NCBI GenBank assembly: GCA_963762825.1
Contig: CAVXLZ010000004.1
Coordinates: forward strand, 1 to 64,000
Length of the DNA: 64,000 nt
Direction: 5' to 3'
From: Miltoncostaea sp963762825
GTDB lineage: Bacteria > Actinomycetota > Thermoleophilia > Miltoncostaeales > Miltoncostaeaceae
Shown here in pieces: positions 52,847 through 61,106 of the stretch (the first letter of the stretch is position 1; each line of letters starts with the position of its first letter). The notes beneath the pieces are model-generated. The model was given only the letters and a program-made list of their open reading frames with translations. It searched no databases and was not told the origin of the DNA. The translations under genes and the position numbers were made by a program.

Positions 52847-53383
52847 GTGAAAGCCGATCCAGAATCCGGGAACGGCTCATCCCACGACTACGACCTGATC
52901 GCCATCGGTTCGGGCCCCGGTGGCCAGCGTGCGGCGATCCAGGCCGCGAAGCTCGGCAAGCGGGTGGCCCTCGTCGAGCGCAAGGTCGACATCGGCGGCG
53001 TGTGCGTGCGCACCGGGACGATCCCCTCGAAGACCCTCCGCGAGGCGACCGTCGCGCTGAGCGGCTACCGCGACCGCGGCTTCATGGGCGGAACGCACCC
53101 CAACGGCCACCAGATCGGGATGGAGGATCTGATCCTCCGCACCGACCAGGTCGTGCGCAACGAGGTCGACGTCGTGCGCGACCAGCTCCTTCGCAACGGC
53201 ATCGACCTCTACGACGGCACCGCGTCGTTCATCGACCCGCACACGCTGGCCGTAGACGACCGCGACGGACACCAGCGCCGACGGAGGCCGAGTGGTCAGC
53301 GGCGCGCCCAGGACGATTGCGTCAGCCGGTTCGACCGCCTGTGCCCGCGGGTGCGCGCACAGACCGAGAGAGGGACGGACTGA
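52847..53383 (+). pseudogene. Soluble pyridine nucleotide transhydrogenase, N-terminal fragment
   Basis: GTG 52847 starts HDYDLIAIGSGPGGQRAAIQ, AAKLGKRVALVERKVDIGGV, CVRTGTIPSKTLREATVALS and RTDQVVRNEVDVVRDQLLRN, GIDLYDGTASFIDPHTLAVD. This is the FAD-binding N-terminus of Sth-type transhydrogenase, which equilibrates NADH and NADPH. After about residue 140 one indel (near 53270) precedes a short family-like piece GRVVSGAPRTIASAG, and the remaining 300 residues (NAD site, dimer domain) are absent. A truncated relic. Confidence 0.8.
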
Positions 53384-53431
53384 GAGGCGGTAGTCAAACG
53401 ATGCCATCGTCTCGCCACGGCCCGGGGACCC

Positions 53432-53878
53432 ATGGGTAATCGCGATCGTGACCGTTCAGCTCGCCGACGTCTGGAGGGCGGCCGCCGTGATCCTCGGGTC
53501 CAGTTCGGGGGATTCACCTGGAGGCTGAAGCGCGAGCTCGAGCGCCGGGAAGGGAGTGAGGGCCGCGTCTGGATCCCGCCGGCCGACTTCCTCAATCTCT
53601 TGGCGCTCATCGTCGTCGTGGTCGGCGCCTTCCTGTGGCCGATCCTCGACCTTCCGTGCGGCGTGGAGGTCGCCCGCAACGCGTTCGGCCTCGGCCTGAT
53701 CCTGCTCGTCGGCTACCCGTTCGCGCTCGCGGGCCACTACGGCCTCCTGCGGCCGAGGGGGAGGCCGATCGACGGCTGGGAGCAGCACTGGTTGACGCCC
53801 GCGGAGTGGACGGCGATCGTCATCGTCCTCGTCGCGGCGGCGGCCTATCTGGTCGCGATCGTCGTATCGGCAGACTGA
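53432..53878 (+). CDS. Three-helix membrane protein
   Basis: 148 aa. A basic cytoplasmic N-terminus (RDRDRSARRRLEGGRRDPRV) is followed by helices at about 53-73 (FLNLLALIVVVVGAFLWPIL), 82-103 (AFGLGLILLVGYPFALAGHY) and 126-146 (WTAIVIVLVAAAAYLVAIVV). The motif WEQHWLTPAEW precedes the last helix. No family recognised. It sits between the truncated transhydrogenase and repeat copy B. Confidence 0.55.
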   Translation: MGNRDRDRSARRRLEGGRRDPRVQFGGFTWRLKRELERREGSEGRVWIPPADFLNLLALIVVVVGAFLWPILDLPCGVEVARNAFGLGLILLVGYPFALAGHYGLLRPRGRPIDGWEQHWLTPAEWTAIVIVLVAAAAYLVAIVVSAD

Positions 53879-54099
53879 ACGGCGGACATCGCCGGCTCGG
53901 ATGGCGAACGTCCGGATGGTGACGGCGGCGGGAATGCCCTCAGGGGCCTGGGATGGCCGAGTTCTCCAGGTTGGAGGCGAGGATCGGCCCAGGCGACACG
54001 GATGCGAGCCCCCTCGTAGCCTCGTGGCCGGGATCGCCGTAGGCCGCTGCGCCGCTCAAGGTTGCTGATGCGGCCCTCGCGGCCGACCCGACAGGCGCT

Positions 54100-56216
54100 G
54101 CCGGACGGGCTCGAGGAAACCGTCTGGGAGACGACGGCTGCGCCGAGATCACCCGTCGCCGAACAGGCGCCATCAGCGTCGGGGTAAGACCGCCCCGCCG
54201 GCGTCCTCGCCCCACCGCGCCCGGCGATCGCTCTGCAGCACGGCGTTCAGGGCGGTCGAGATCACCAGGGCGCGCGAGATCACGTAAAGGGTGAGCAGCA
54301 CGCCGGCCGCGACCCCCAGGACGCCGTAGGTCTCCTGCTTGCGCGCGATCCACGGATACAGGATCAGGGCGGTGAACAGATGGATCGCCGCGACCATCAG
54401 ATAGAAGAGCGCGGCTCCCGGCAGGTGCGAGGTCCAGCGCTCGGCGCCGTTCGGCAGCAGCAGCATGCACAGCAGCACGTAGAAGCACGGGGCCACCGCC
54501 AGTGAGACGAGCGCGACCAGCCAGCCCACCGGGACGCCCGCCACACCGGAGATCCGGTTCGTGAGCCCCCCCGCGACGACCATTCCGAGGAGCAGTCCCA
54601 GCAGGATGAGGGTCTGCGTGGCCGGGTGGCGCATGGCGCGCACCGGAACCCCCCAGCTCAGTGCGGAGACCGCCCGCAGGGCGCGCAGCAGCACGTAGGT
54701 CTCGTACAGCAGCACCAGCGAGGCGCTGACGATCACGGCGAGGCGGGTGAAGCCCCCTATCGAGTCGGTGGCGTCGCCGACGGACTCGGCGAAGTAGCCG
54801 GTGATGCCCGCATCCTCGACGTATGTGGTGGGGTCACCGTCGCTCGCCTTAGCGAGCAGTCCCAGGCCGCCGACGAGCAGCAGCGCCAGCGGGAGCATCC
54901 AGACGAACAGGCGGTAGGCGAGCGCCGAGGCCATCACGCCGCCCGCGACCGACTGATCGCGGCGGAAGGTACGCCACCCGACCTCCGCGAACGGGCCGGT
55001 CGGACCCCATGTCGTCACCCGCTCGGCCAGATGGAGGCCGCGGGCCTGCATCCGCCCCAGCCGGCTGTCGGGGACCGGCTGGCCGGCCAGATCCCCCAGC
55101 AGCGCGGCCAGGGTGTCGGGCTCCCCTTCCCCTCGAGGGTCCGATCCGCCGTCCACGTCAGTACGGCGATGCGTGGCGGACCGCCGCTGCGCGCGCGGCG
55201 GCGACATCCGCACGCCGCGTGCGGGTGATCTCCTGGACGAGGATCTGGATGGTGGCGGTCACGGGCACCGCGATCAGCGCCCCGAGCACGCCCAGCAGGG
55301 CGCCGAAGACGGTCACCCCGGAGATCACGAAGAACCCCGAGATGTTCGTGGCGCGCCCCTGGACCATGGGCGTGATCACGCTGTTTTCGACCTGCTGGTA
55401 CACGAGCACGACCGCGAGCATGATCAGCGCGGCCGTGAGCCCCTGCTCGGCCAGGAGCGTGAGCGACAGGACGAAGCCCGCGATCGTCGCCCCGAGGTTG
55501 GGGATCGCGTCCAGCACCCCGGCGATCAGGCCCAGCGCCAGGGCGAAGCTCGAGCCCAGCAGGTAGGCGGTGGTGCCCTGGACCGCGCCGGCGATGAGGG
55601 CGATGACCACCACCCCGATCGCCCAGCGCGAGACCATCTCGGTGACGCGCTCCCAGACGCCGAGCCAGCGCTCCCCCTGTTCGGGGCTCAAGACGCTGCT
55701 CACCGCTCCCTTGAGGCTCTCCACGTCGGTGAGGAAGAACAGGGTGATGAACGTGATGGTGAATGCCGCCAGGGCGACGCCGAACGCCTGCCCCGCCACT
55801 CCCAGGACGGCGGAGACCGCCGTGGGGATGCTCGTGGCGACCTGATCCGCGCCGTCCTGCGCGTGGCCGGCGGCGCCCGAGTCGCCCATCCAGCCCAGCT
55901 CGCCCGAGTCGCGCAGCTTCTGCACCAGGTCGGGGAGCTCGCGCAGGTAGTCGCGGGCGGACTCCACCACCGGCACCAGCAGCAGCAGGGCGAGCACGCT
56001 CACCACGATCACGGAACCGAGCACCACGAGCGTCGCCGCCAGGCCCCGGGAGGTCTTCATCCGCCGCTGCACCACGCGCGTGGGGTACTCGAAAACCAGG
56101 GCAAGGAAGATGCCCGTGAAGACGAGAAGGAGCGCGCCGCGCACCGCGATGATCGCCCAGCCGAGGAAGAAGACCCCGGCGAGCAGCAGGATCGTCTGGG
56201 CGGGGACGGCGATCTC
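54100..56216. repeat. 2,117-bp direct repeat, copy B
   Basis: Same sequence and orientation as 41344-43460. Outside the right boundary the two loci are different but alignable: the coding starts read M-x-x-P-x-(Y/F)-R-x-E-I in both, and the bases before the ATG share CTAG-G-TT-CCGA. Homology therefore extends past the identical core in diverged form. Outside the left boundary I see no similarity. Confidence 0.9.
54173..55207 (-). CDS. YihY/BrkB-family membrane protein (copy B)
   Basis: Encodes the same 344-aa protein as copy A (41417-42451) without any residue change, with the same overlap into the upstream AI-2E-type gene. Downstream the 3' flank (53940-54099) is unrelated to that of copy A, so the two copies have different transcript ends. 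Confidence 0.8.
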   Translation of the reverse strand: MSPPRAQRRSATHRRTDVDGGSDPRGEGEPDTLAALLGDLAGQPVPDSRLGRMQARGLHLAERVTTWGPTGPFAEVGWRTFRRDQSVAGGVMASALAYRLFVWMLPLALLLVGGLGLLAKASDGDPTTYVEDAGITGYFAESVGDATDSIGGFTRLAVIVSASLVLLYETYVLLRALRAVSALSWGVPVRAMRHPATQTLILLGLLLGMVVAGGLTNRISGVAGVPVGWLVALVSLAVAPCFYVLLCMLLLPNGAERWTSHLPGAALFYLMVAAIHLFTALILYPWIARKQETYGVLGVAAGVLLTLYVISRALVISTALNAVLQSDRRARWGEDAGGAVLPRR

Positions 56217-56240
56217 GGTGCGAAATGACGGTGTGCGCAT
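55158..56240 (-). CDS. AI-2E/PerM-family transporter (copy B)
   Basis: 360 aa, identical to copy A from residue 9 onward. The first residues differ: MRTPSFRTEIAVPAQ here, MQMPRYRAEIAVPAQ in copy A. These lie outside the perfect repeat yet are clearly related, so each locus keeps its own start region and promoter. ATG 56240 is the only start that fits. Upstream is the DUF1212-like fragment on the same strand, 91 bases away. Confidence 0.8.
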   Translation of the reverse strand: MRTPSFRTEIAVPAQTILLLAGVFFLGWAIIAVRGALLLVFTGIFLALVFEYPTRVVQRRMKTSRGLAATLVVLGSVIVVSVLALLLLVPVVESARDYLRELPDLVQKLRDSGELGWMGDSGAAGHAQDGADQVATSIPTAVSAVLGVAGQAFGVALAAFTITFITLFFLTDVESLKGAVSSVLSPEQGERWLGVWERVTEMVSRWAIGVVVIALIAGAVQGTTAYLLGSSFALALGLIAGVLDAIPNLGATIAGFVLSLTLLAEQGLTAALIMLAVVLVYQQVENSVITPMVQGRATNISGFFVISGVTVFGALLGVLGALIAVPVTATIQILVQEITRTRRADVAAARAAAVRHASPY

Positions 56241-56331
56241 CAGTCGGAAACCCTAGTCAAAATTCGCCGATCCGGCTTCCACCACGATCGTGCGCGGCTC
56301 GACAGCCGCCGCCGCGGCGAGATTGCGGGAC

Positions 56332-56631
56332 TCAGGCGGCGACCTCGCCCCGCTCCACCTGCTCGAGCAGCGACACGGTGCCCGCGAGACGCTCGAGTCG
56401 GGGATCGGAGACCGAGATTTCGCGCATGGTCGTGATGGGCGCCAGACCGCCCGCCGTCCAGTAGCTGAGCGTGAGCGCGCTCATGGTCGCCTCGATCGCA
56501 CAACCCTCGAGTCCGGCCGCCGGCAGGAACCGGCGCAGACGCTCCATGACCTCGGTGACGGAGGTGCTCGACTCCAGCATCTGCTTGCCCGCGTCGGCCA
56601 CGAAGTTGACCGCGAGCACCCTCTCTTCCAA
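56332..56631 (-). CDS. DUF1212 (ThrE N-domain) like fragment
   Basis: 99 aa from TTG 56631: LAVNFVADAGKQMLESSTSV, TEVMERLRRFLPAAGLEGCA, IEATMSALTLSYWTAGGLAP, TTMREISVSDPRLERLAGTV, SLLEQVERGEVAA. This is the cytosolic N-terminal domain found in ThrE/YjjP exporters. No membrane helices follow; the frame simply stops. It may be a stand-alone domain protein or the remnant of a second exporter. The open frame extends upstream (DTQQSKGDTGDVRRLLEERV) without a good start codon. Confidence 0.6.
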   Translation of the reverse strand: MEERVLAVNFVADAGKQMLESSTSVTEVMERLRRFLPAAGLEGCAIEATMSALTLSYWTAGGLAPITTMREISVSDPRLERLAGTVSLLEQVERGEVAA

Positions 56632-56782
56632 GAGACGCCGGACGTCCCCGGTATCGCCCTTGCTCTGCTGTGTGTCGTCGATCGGCCTCGTCTCCCCGGC
56701 ACCCTGCGCCTGTCGTGTGCAAGTTGACAGCGCATTCTGCCGTCATCCCGCTGAGCGTGCGGTCAGCTGCGCAGGCAGTCGC

Positions 56783-59212
56783 TCAGAGATAGCGGTTGCG
56801 CTCGAGCCACCGCATTGCGAAAAAGTCCCAGACGGGTGGCACGTAGAAGGTCGCGATGCGATAGAGCAACGCCGCTGCCAGTGCGCCCGCCTGCGGCATC
56901 CCCACTGAGGTCAGGCCGATGATGAGCCCGGCCTCGGTCACGCCGATGCCTCCGGGAACCGGGATGAAGTTCGACAGCAGGGAGACGCCGGTGTTGATGA
57001 GGATGAGGTCGGTGAGCGAGATCGGGTAGCCGAGTCCATTGGCGAACAGCCCGAGGGCGATCGCGAAGAGCACCTCCGTGGCCACGTTCCCCACGAGGAG
57101 GAGGGCCAGCTTGTTCGGGGAGCGGAGCACGCCCAGGGTCGAGCGCACCTGGGGCAGCCAGCGTCGCGCGTACCCGATGACCGCCCTGCGGGTTCGCGGG
57201 ACGAGCGCGACGACCAGGCCGCTCACCACCAGCGCTGCCAGCAGGATCCACAGCAGGTGCGGCGAGCCGGAGGCATCTGAGGCGCTCACGCCGAGCGACA
57301 CGCTGGATCCGGAGAAGAGCAGGATCAGGAGCACCAGCACGACCTGGACGACGGTGGAGGCGAGCGAGCCGACTACTCCTGAGGCGGCGGCGGCCGGGGT
57401 CGTGAGCCCCTGGCGCTGGAGGAAACGCACGCCCACGGCCACCCCCCCCACGGCCGACGGGACCGCGAGGTTGATGTATCCGGTCGCCAGCTGCATGGCA
57501 TAGACCGGGCCATATGGCAGCTTGATCGGCACCGTTCCGAGCGTGGCGACCGATTGCGTGAGCCGCGGCAGCTGGGCCACGATGAATGCGAGTGCGAGCC
57601 ATCCCCACGAGGCGTCGGCGAGGGAGGGGCCAAGCTCACCCAGGTCGATGCCACCGAAGAAGCCGATCACGGCCGCCGCGGCCATCAGCATGAGGGCGAT
57701 CTGGATCACGCCCTTCACCGTCACGCGTCTCAACGGGACGAGGTCGGGTGGCTTGACGTCCGCCGCCGCGGCGGTCTGCTTGCGGAGAACGTTGACGTCG
57801 ATGCCCGCCCGCTTCAGGGCGCGCCGCAACGAGGGTGAGAACGCGCAGGGCTGCAGGTACGGCAGGACCGCGGTGATCCCGTCGGCGCCCAGCGCATCGA
57901 CCGCGGCGGCGACGGCCCGGGCATCCCCCGCGACGGCCGCCGTCGTCGCGAGCATCTGGGCACGGTCGGATGAGAGCTGTTCGGGTGTCGGCGCGAGCGT
58001 CGACACCGTGAAGTCGGCGAGGCCCGCGTGTCCGTCGACGAGCACGACCGTCGACGTATCGAGGGCGAGGTGGGCGATCTTCGCGTCCGCCAGCTGGGCG
58101 AGCGCCCGCCAGGCGCCCTGGAGGAGATCGCCGTCGATGGCGTCGGCAGGGAGGTCGGCGACGGCCGTGCCCCCATCGTGAAGCACCAGCAGTGCATCCC
58201 CCCCGGATGTTCCGGCCGTCACGAGCCCTTTGGTCGGCACGCCGGCACGGGCGGCCAGGAGAGTGACGAGGGCCTCGTGTTCGACGGCCTGCTGAAGGCT
58301 CGGGCCGACGGCTAGCAGCGCGCTCTCCTTGTACCAGAGGCGTCGCCAGAGCCTCGCCAGAACCTGAGTGCCGTACGCGTCGCGCCCGTACACCTTGATC
58401 ACCAGCCTGCGGCCGTCGGTGTCGTACCCCTCCGCGGTGACGAGGCCGACGGTTTGCCGATCCGCGAGCGTGACACTCTCGGCGGCCACGTCGAGCTCGG
58501 TCAGTCCGGACCGGATGTCGGCGAGGCGCGGCCGCCCGGCTGAGGTCCCGAGCGCGAGTCGGACCCCCGTTGCGGCCGCGACGGCCACGAGGAGCGCGGC
58601 GAGGACCCCCGAGGGCGTTGCGCCGCTCGCGAAGAGGGCCCCGATCGCACCGAGTCCGAGGATCCACCGGCCGGTCCGCTCCAGCGGCAGCACCAGGTGC
58701 CCGGCGACGGTGACGATCACCGCCGCGGTCTCGCCCAGGCGCACGGCGGGAAACGCCGAAGCGCCCGTCCTGCCGAGGACGGCATCGGCGAGGTCGGGCC
58801 AGTTTCCCGTGGCGAGGCGGGCAGCGACGATCGCGACCAGCGCGCCGAGCACCAGCGCGGCCAGCGACTGCAACACAATGCCCCAGCGACGGGCGCCGAT
58901 CGCCATGGCGAGTAGCACCCCGGCCCAGAGCCACGCGAGGTCGTAGAGGAATCCCCAGAGGGGCTGGAGCCAGTCCGGAACGCTGTCCAGAAAAGCCGAC
59001 AGGGATTGCTCGAGCTCCGACGGCGGGTACGCGACGATCAGGCACGCGAGGGCGATCAGGGCGAACGAGAGGAGCAACGCATCCGTCGGGCGGCGAAAGC
59101 GAGGCTCGCCGGGTACGGAGGTGAAGACGCGGAACTTCCGGCGGAGTTCGGTCGCGCCTCCCGCGACGTGGTCGTGTTCCTCCCCGGGGGGGGCGGATCG
59201 CACCCCGGTCAA
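56783..59212 (-). CDS. Pseudokinase-like domain fused to UPF0104/MprF-type flippase domain
   Basis: 809 aa. Five or six N-terminal helices (ALLLSFALIALACLIVAYPP to GVLAALLVAVAAATGVRLAL) precede a kinase-like domain at about 255-490: RRLVIKVYGRDAYGTQVLAR (beta-3 Lys), VEHEALVTLLAARAGVPTKG, LLVLHDGGTAV, then AHLALDTSTVVLVDGHAGLA with DF. The HxD of the catalytic loop is HLA here, so it looks like a pseudokinase, although the DF metal site remains. From about 500 there are eight helices of the LPG-synthase-TM/UPF0104 type (PYGPVYAMQLATGYINLAVP, PSAVGGVAVGVRFLQRQGL, FIPVPGGIGVTEAGLIIGLT). Probably moves or senses lipids. TTG 59212 or GTG 59203 starts. Confidence 0.75.
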   Translation of the reverse strand: MTGVRSAPPGEEHDHVAGGATELRRKFRVFTSVPGEPRFRRPTDALLLSFALIALACLIVAYPPSELEQSLSAFLDSVPDWLQPLWGFLYDLAWLWAGVLLAMAIGARRWGIVLQSLAALVLGALVAIVAARLATGNWPDLADAVLGRTGASAFPAVRLGETAAVIVTVAGHLVLPLERTGRWILGLGAIGALFASGATPSGVLAALLVAVAAATGVRLALGTSAGRPRLADIRSGLTELDVAAESVTLADRQTVGLVTAEGYDTDGRRLVIKVYGRDAYGTQVLARLWRRLWYKESALLAVGPSLQQAVEHEALVTLLAARAGVPTKGLVTAGTSGGDALLVLHDGGTAVADLPADAIDGDLLQGAWRALAQLADAKIAHLALDTSTVVLVDGHAGLADFTVSTLAPTPEQLSSDRAQMLATTAAVAGDARAVAAAVDALGADGITAVLPYLQPCAFSPSLRRALKRAGIDVNVLRKQTAAAADVKPPDLVPLRRVTVKGVIQIALMLMAAAAVIGFFGGIDLGELGPSLADASWGWLALAFIVAQLPRLTQSVATLGTVPIKLPYGPVYAMQLATGYINLAVPSAVGGVAVGVRFLQRQGLTTPAAAASGVVGSLASTVVQVVLVLLILLFSGSSVSLGVSASDASGSPHLLWILLAALVVSGLVVALVPRTRRAVIGYARRWLPQVRSTLGVLRSPNKLALLLVGNVATEVLFAIALGLFANGLGYPISLTDLILINTGVSLLSNFIPVPGGIGVTEAGLIIGLTSVGMPQAGALAAALLYRIATFYVPPVWDFFAMRWLERNRYL

Positions 59213-59265
59213 CCCGGGACCACCCTAGGGCACCCCTGCCCGCGACGTGAGGTGAGCCCCCCCCA

Positions 59266-59949
59266 TCACGAGAACGCGTCCGCCTCGGAGCTGGTGCCCG
59301 GGCGGTCGCGCAGGATCGTGATCAGCAGGAAGTAGAGGACGGGCACCGCGAAGAACAGTACGACGCTCGCCGTGGTCGAGGCGCCGGCGATGATCGCCGC
59401 GACGACGTAGAAGGGGATCGGCGCGCCGGCGATAGCGATGCCGAGGCGGGATCTCGTGTCGGTCCCCTGCTCCCAGAGCAGACCCGGGTGCCGCAGGACG
59501 TAGTGGTACATGAGCAGCCGCATCAACGCCGCGGCGATCAGGACGGCCGCGTAGATGTGGATGGCGATCGCTTCGCCCGGGTATTCGCCCAGCACCGACG
59601 CGGCGAAGGGGATCAGGCAGCAGGGCAGCAGGAACAGCAGGTTCAGCCAGACCAGCTCCCGGTTGACGACCCGGACGCGCGCGAAGAGGTCTCTGTGTGC
59701 GACCCAGTACATCCCCGTCAAGAGGAAGCTGATCACCCAGGCGACCAGCGTCGGCCGCAAATCGTCGAGGGCCCCGACGAGGGATCGCTCGGAGAGGTTG
59801 GGCGGCACCGCGATCTCGAGGACCAGGATCGTGATGATGATGGCGAAGACCCCGTCGCTGAGCGCCTCGACGCGATCCGGGCGGGCGATCCGGTCGCCGG
59901 CGCCGACCGTGTTGGAAGCCCCCTCCGTCATCGGCGCATCATCGCTCAC
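59266..59949 (-). CDS. TMEM175-family (DUF1211) potassium channel-like protein
   Basis: 227 aa. The family motif in the first helix, RVEALSDGVFAIIITILVLE (pattern R-x-x-x-F/L-S-D), is followed by five more helices (VAWVISFLLTGMYWVAHRDL, VWLNLLFLLPCCLIPFAASV, IAIHIYAAVLIAAALMRLLM, GIAIAGAPIPFYVVAAIIAG, VVLFFAVPVLYFLLITILRD). Bacterial TMEM175 proteins form tetrameric leak-type K+ channels, each protomer with six helices. Second potassium-channel-type gene of the window. Confidence 0.85.
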   Translation of the reverse strand: MSDDAPMTEGASNTVGAGDRIARPDRVEALSDGVFAIIITILVLEIAVPPNLSERSLVGALDDLRPTLVAWVISFLLTGMYWVAHRDLFARVRVVNRELVWLNLLFLLPCCLIPFAASVLGEYPGEAIAIHIYAAVLIAAALMRLLMYHYVLRHPGLLWEQGTDTRSRLGIAIAGAPIPFYVVAAIIAGASTTASVVLFFAVPVLYFLLITILRDRPGTSSEADAFS

Positions 59950-59962
59950 CCCTGGGGCTGAA

Positions 59963-60017
59963 CCCGCCAGCCACCCGGCCGAGTCGATGCTCCCTCCTCG
60001 GCCAGGTGGCTGGCGGG
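59963..60017. terminator. Long inverted repeat between TMEM175 and DUF1269 genes
   Basis: CCCGCCAGCCACC plus CGGCCGAG and the complementary CTCGGCCA plus GGTGGCTGGCGGG pair over 20 of 21 positions with a loop of about 13 bases. It lies in the 88-base gap downstream of the DUF1269 stop and upstream of TMEM175, both minus strand. By position it can end DUF1269 transcription. Confidence 0.6.
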
Positions 60018-60037
60018 TCGACCGTCACGAGTGGGCG

Positions 60038-60559
60038 TCAGGACTCGATCGCGTCGGCCACGTTGTCCCCGGACTTCGCAACGGCCTTCTTGATCTTGTC
60101 GTAGTCGCCGGAGTCGATCGCCTTGCTGATCCTCTTGTCCGCCTTGACCAGCACCGACTCGACGCGATCCGCGTAGTCGTCCTCGACGACGGCGGCGATC
60201 GCCGAGGTCCCCGGCGGCATGTACTCCTCGAGGTCGACGCCGAGCTTCTTCTCCTCGTGGCGCTTGATGAACTCGCCGACGACGCCGCCGATCCCGGCGC
60301 CGACCGCCGTCGCAAGGAGCAGCGGGGGGGCGAACAGGCCCACGACCAAGCCGCCGACGGCACCGACGCCCACGAGCCCGGCGACGGCGCCGTGCTCCTC
60401 GACGTCGACCTTGCCGGTGGCGTCGCGATTCATCACCACGGCCCCGATCACGGTGTAGTCGCCGGCGCCCTGGTCGTCGTTGAGGGCCTTGAAGTCCTCC
60501 GCCGCGTCGCCGGCGTCGGGGTACGATCCGACGACAAGGACGAGATTGTCACTAGCCAT
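60038..60559 (-). CDS. DUF1269 protein
   Basis: 173 aa. NLVLVVGSYPDAGDAAEDFK, GDYTVIGAVVMNRDATGKVD, EEHGAVAGLVGVGAVGGLVV, a glycine-rich hydrophobic hairpin to GEFIKRHEEKKLGVDLEEYM, PPGTSAIAAVVEDDYADRVE, ending KAIDSGDYDKIKKAVAKSGD. This is the DUF1269 layout: two ferredoxin-like halves around a Gly-zipper segment that may insert into membranes. Function unknown; relatives are often stress-induced. ATG 60559 with a weak G-rich site. Confidence 0.75.
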   Translation of the reverse strand: MASDNLVLVVGSYPDAGDAAEDFKALNDDQGAGDYTVIGAVVMNRDATGKVDVEEHGAVAGLVGVGAVGGLVVGLFAPPLLLATAVGAGIGGVVGEFIKRHEEKKLGVDLEEYMPPGTSAIAAVVEDDYADRVESVLVKADKRISKAIDSGDYDKIKKAVAKSGDNVADAIES

Positions 60560-60737
60560 GCACTCTCCAGTGCTCGGTTCTTGATGGGCTGGTTGGCAGG
60601 GATGGCACCCAAGTAGCGCATCCCCAACGCGCGTGAATGTATGCGCTGGGAATCCAGGCGTGCAAGAGGATCCGCGACCCGCCCCCCACGACGCATGGCG
60701 GCGACGCTCGCGGGAGCCGGGGGCTAAGCTGGTAGGC

Positions 60738-61106
60738 GTGGACGAGGGCCTTCCGATCGCCTATCAGGTGCTCGACGAGGACGTGCCGGTGTACGCGGCC
60801 GGTGGCGACCCGGTCGGCACGGTCGACCACGTCGTCGCGGCCCGCGACAAGGACATCTTCCACGGCATCGTGATCCGAACCGGCAGGGGCCGGCGCTTCG
60901 TGGCGGCCGAGCAGGTCGCCTCCCTGCATGAGCGCGGCGTCGAACTGAGCATCGACGCGGCGGAGGTCGCCGTGCTTCCCGAGCCCCATGGCGCGGCGCC
61001 CGTCTGGCACGACACCGAGCCCGGGGCGAAGCCGAGCGCGTGGAATCATCTCGTCGATCGCCTGACCGGGCGCGCGGGCCGCGACGGCTGGTCCGAGGAG
61101 GAGTAG
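60738..61106 (+). CDS. PRC-barrel-like/DUF2171 small protein
   Basis: 122 aa from GTG 60738. The beta-rich front VLDEDVPVYAAGGDPVGTVD, HVVAARDKDIFHGIVIRTGR and GRRFVAAEQVASLHERGVEL resembles PRC-barrel or DUF2171 domains, which begin with a G-x-x-(V/I)-G-x-V-x-x-V pattern. The acidic tail WSEEE follows a basic helix. Role unknown. Divergent from DUF1269 with about 180 bases between. Confidence 0.6.
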   Translation: MDEGLPIAYQVLDEDVPVYAAGGDPVGTVDHVVAARDKDIFHGIVIRTGRGRRFVAAEQVASLHERGVELSIDAAEVAVLPEPHGAAPVWHDTEPGAKPSAWNHLVDRLTGRAGRDGWSEEE

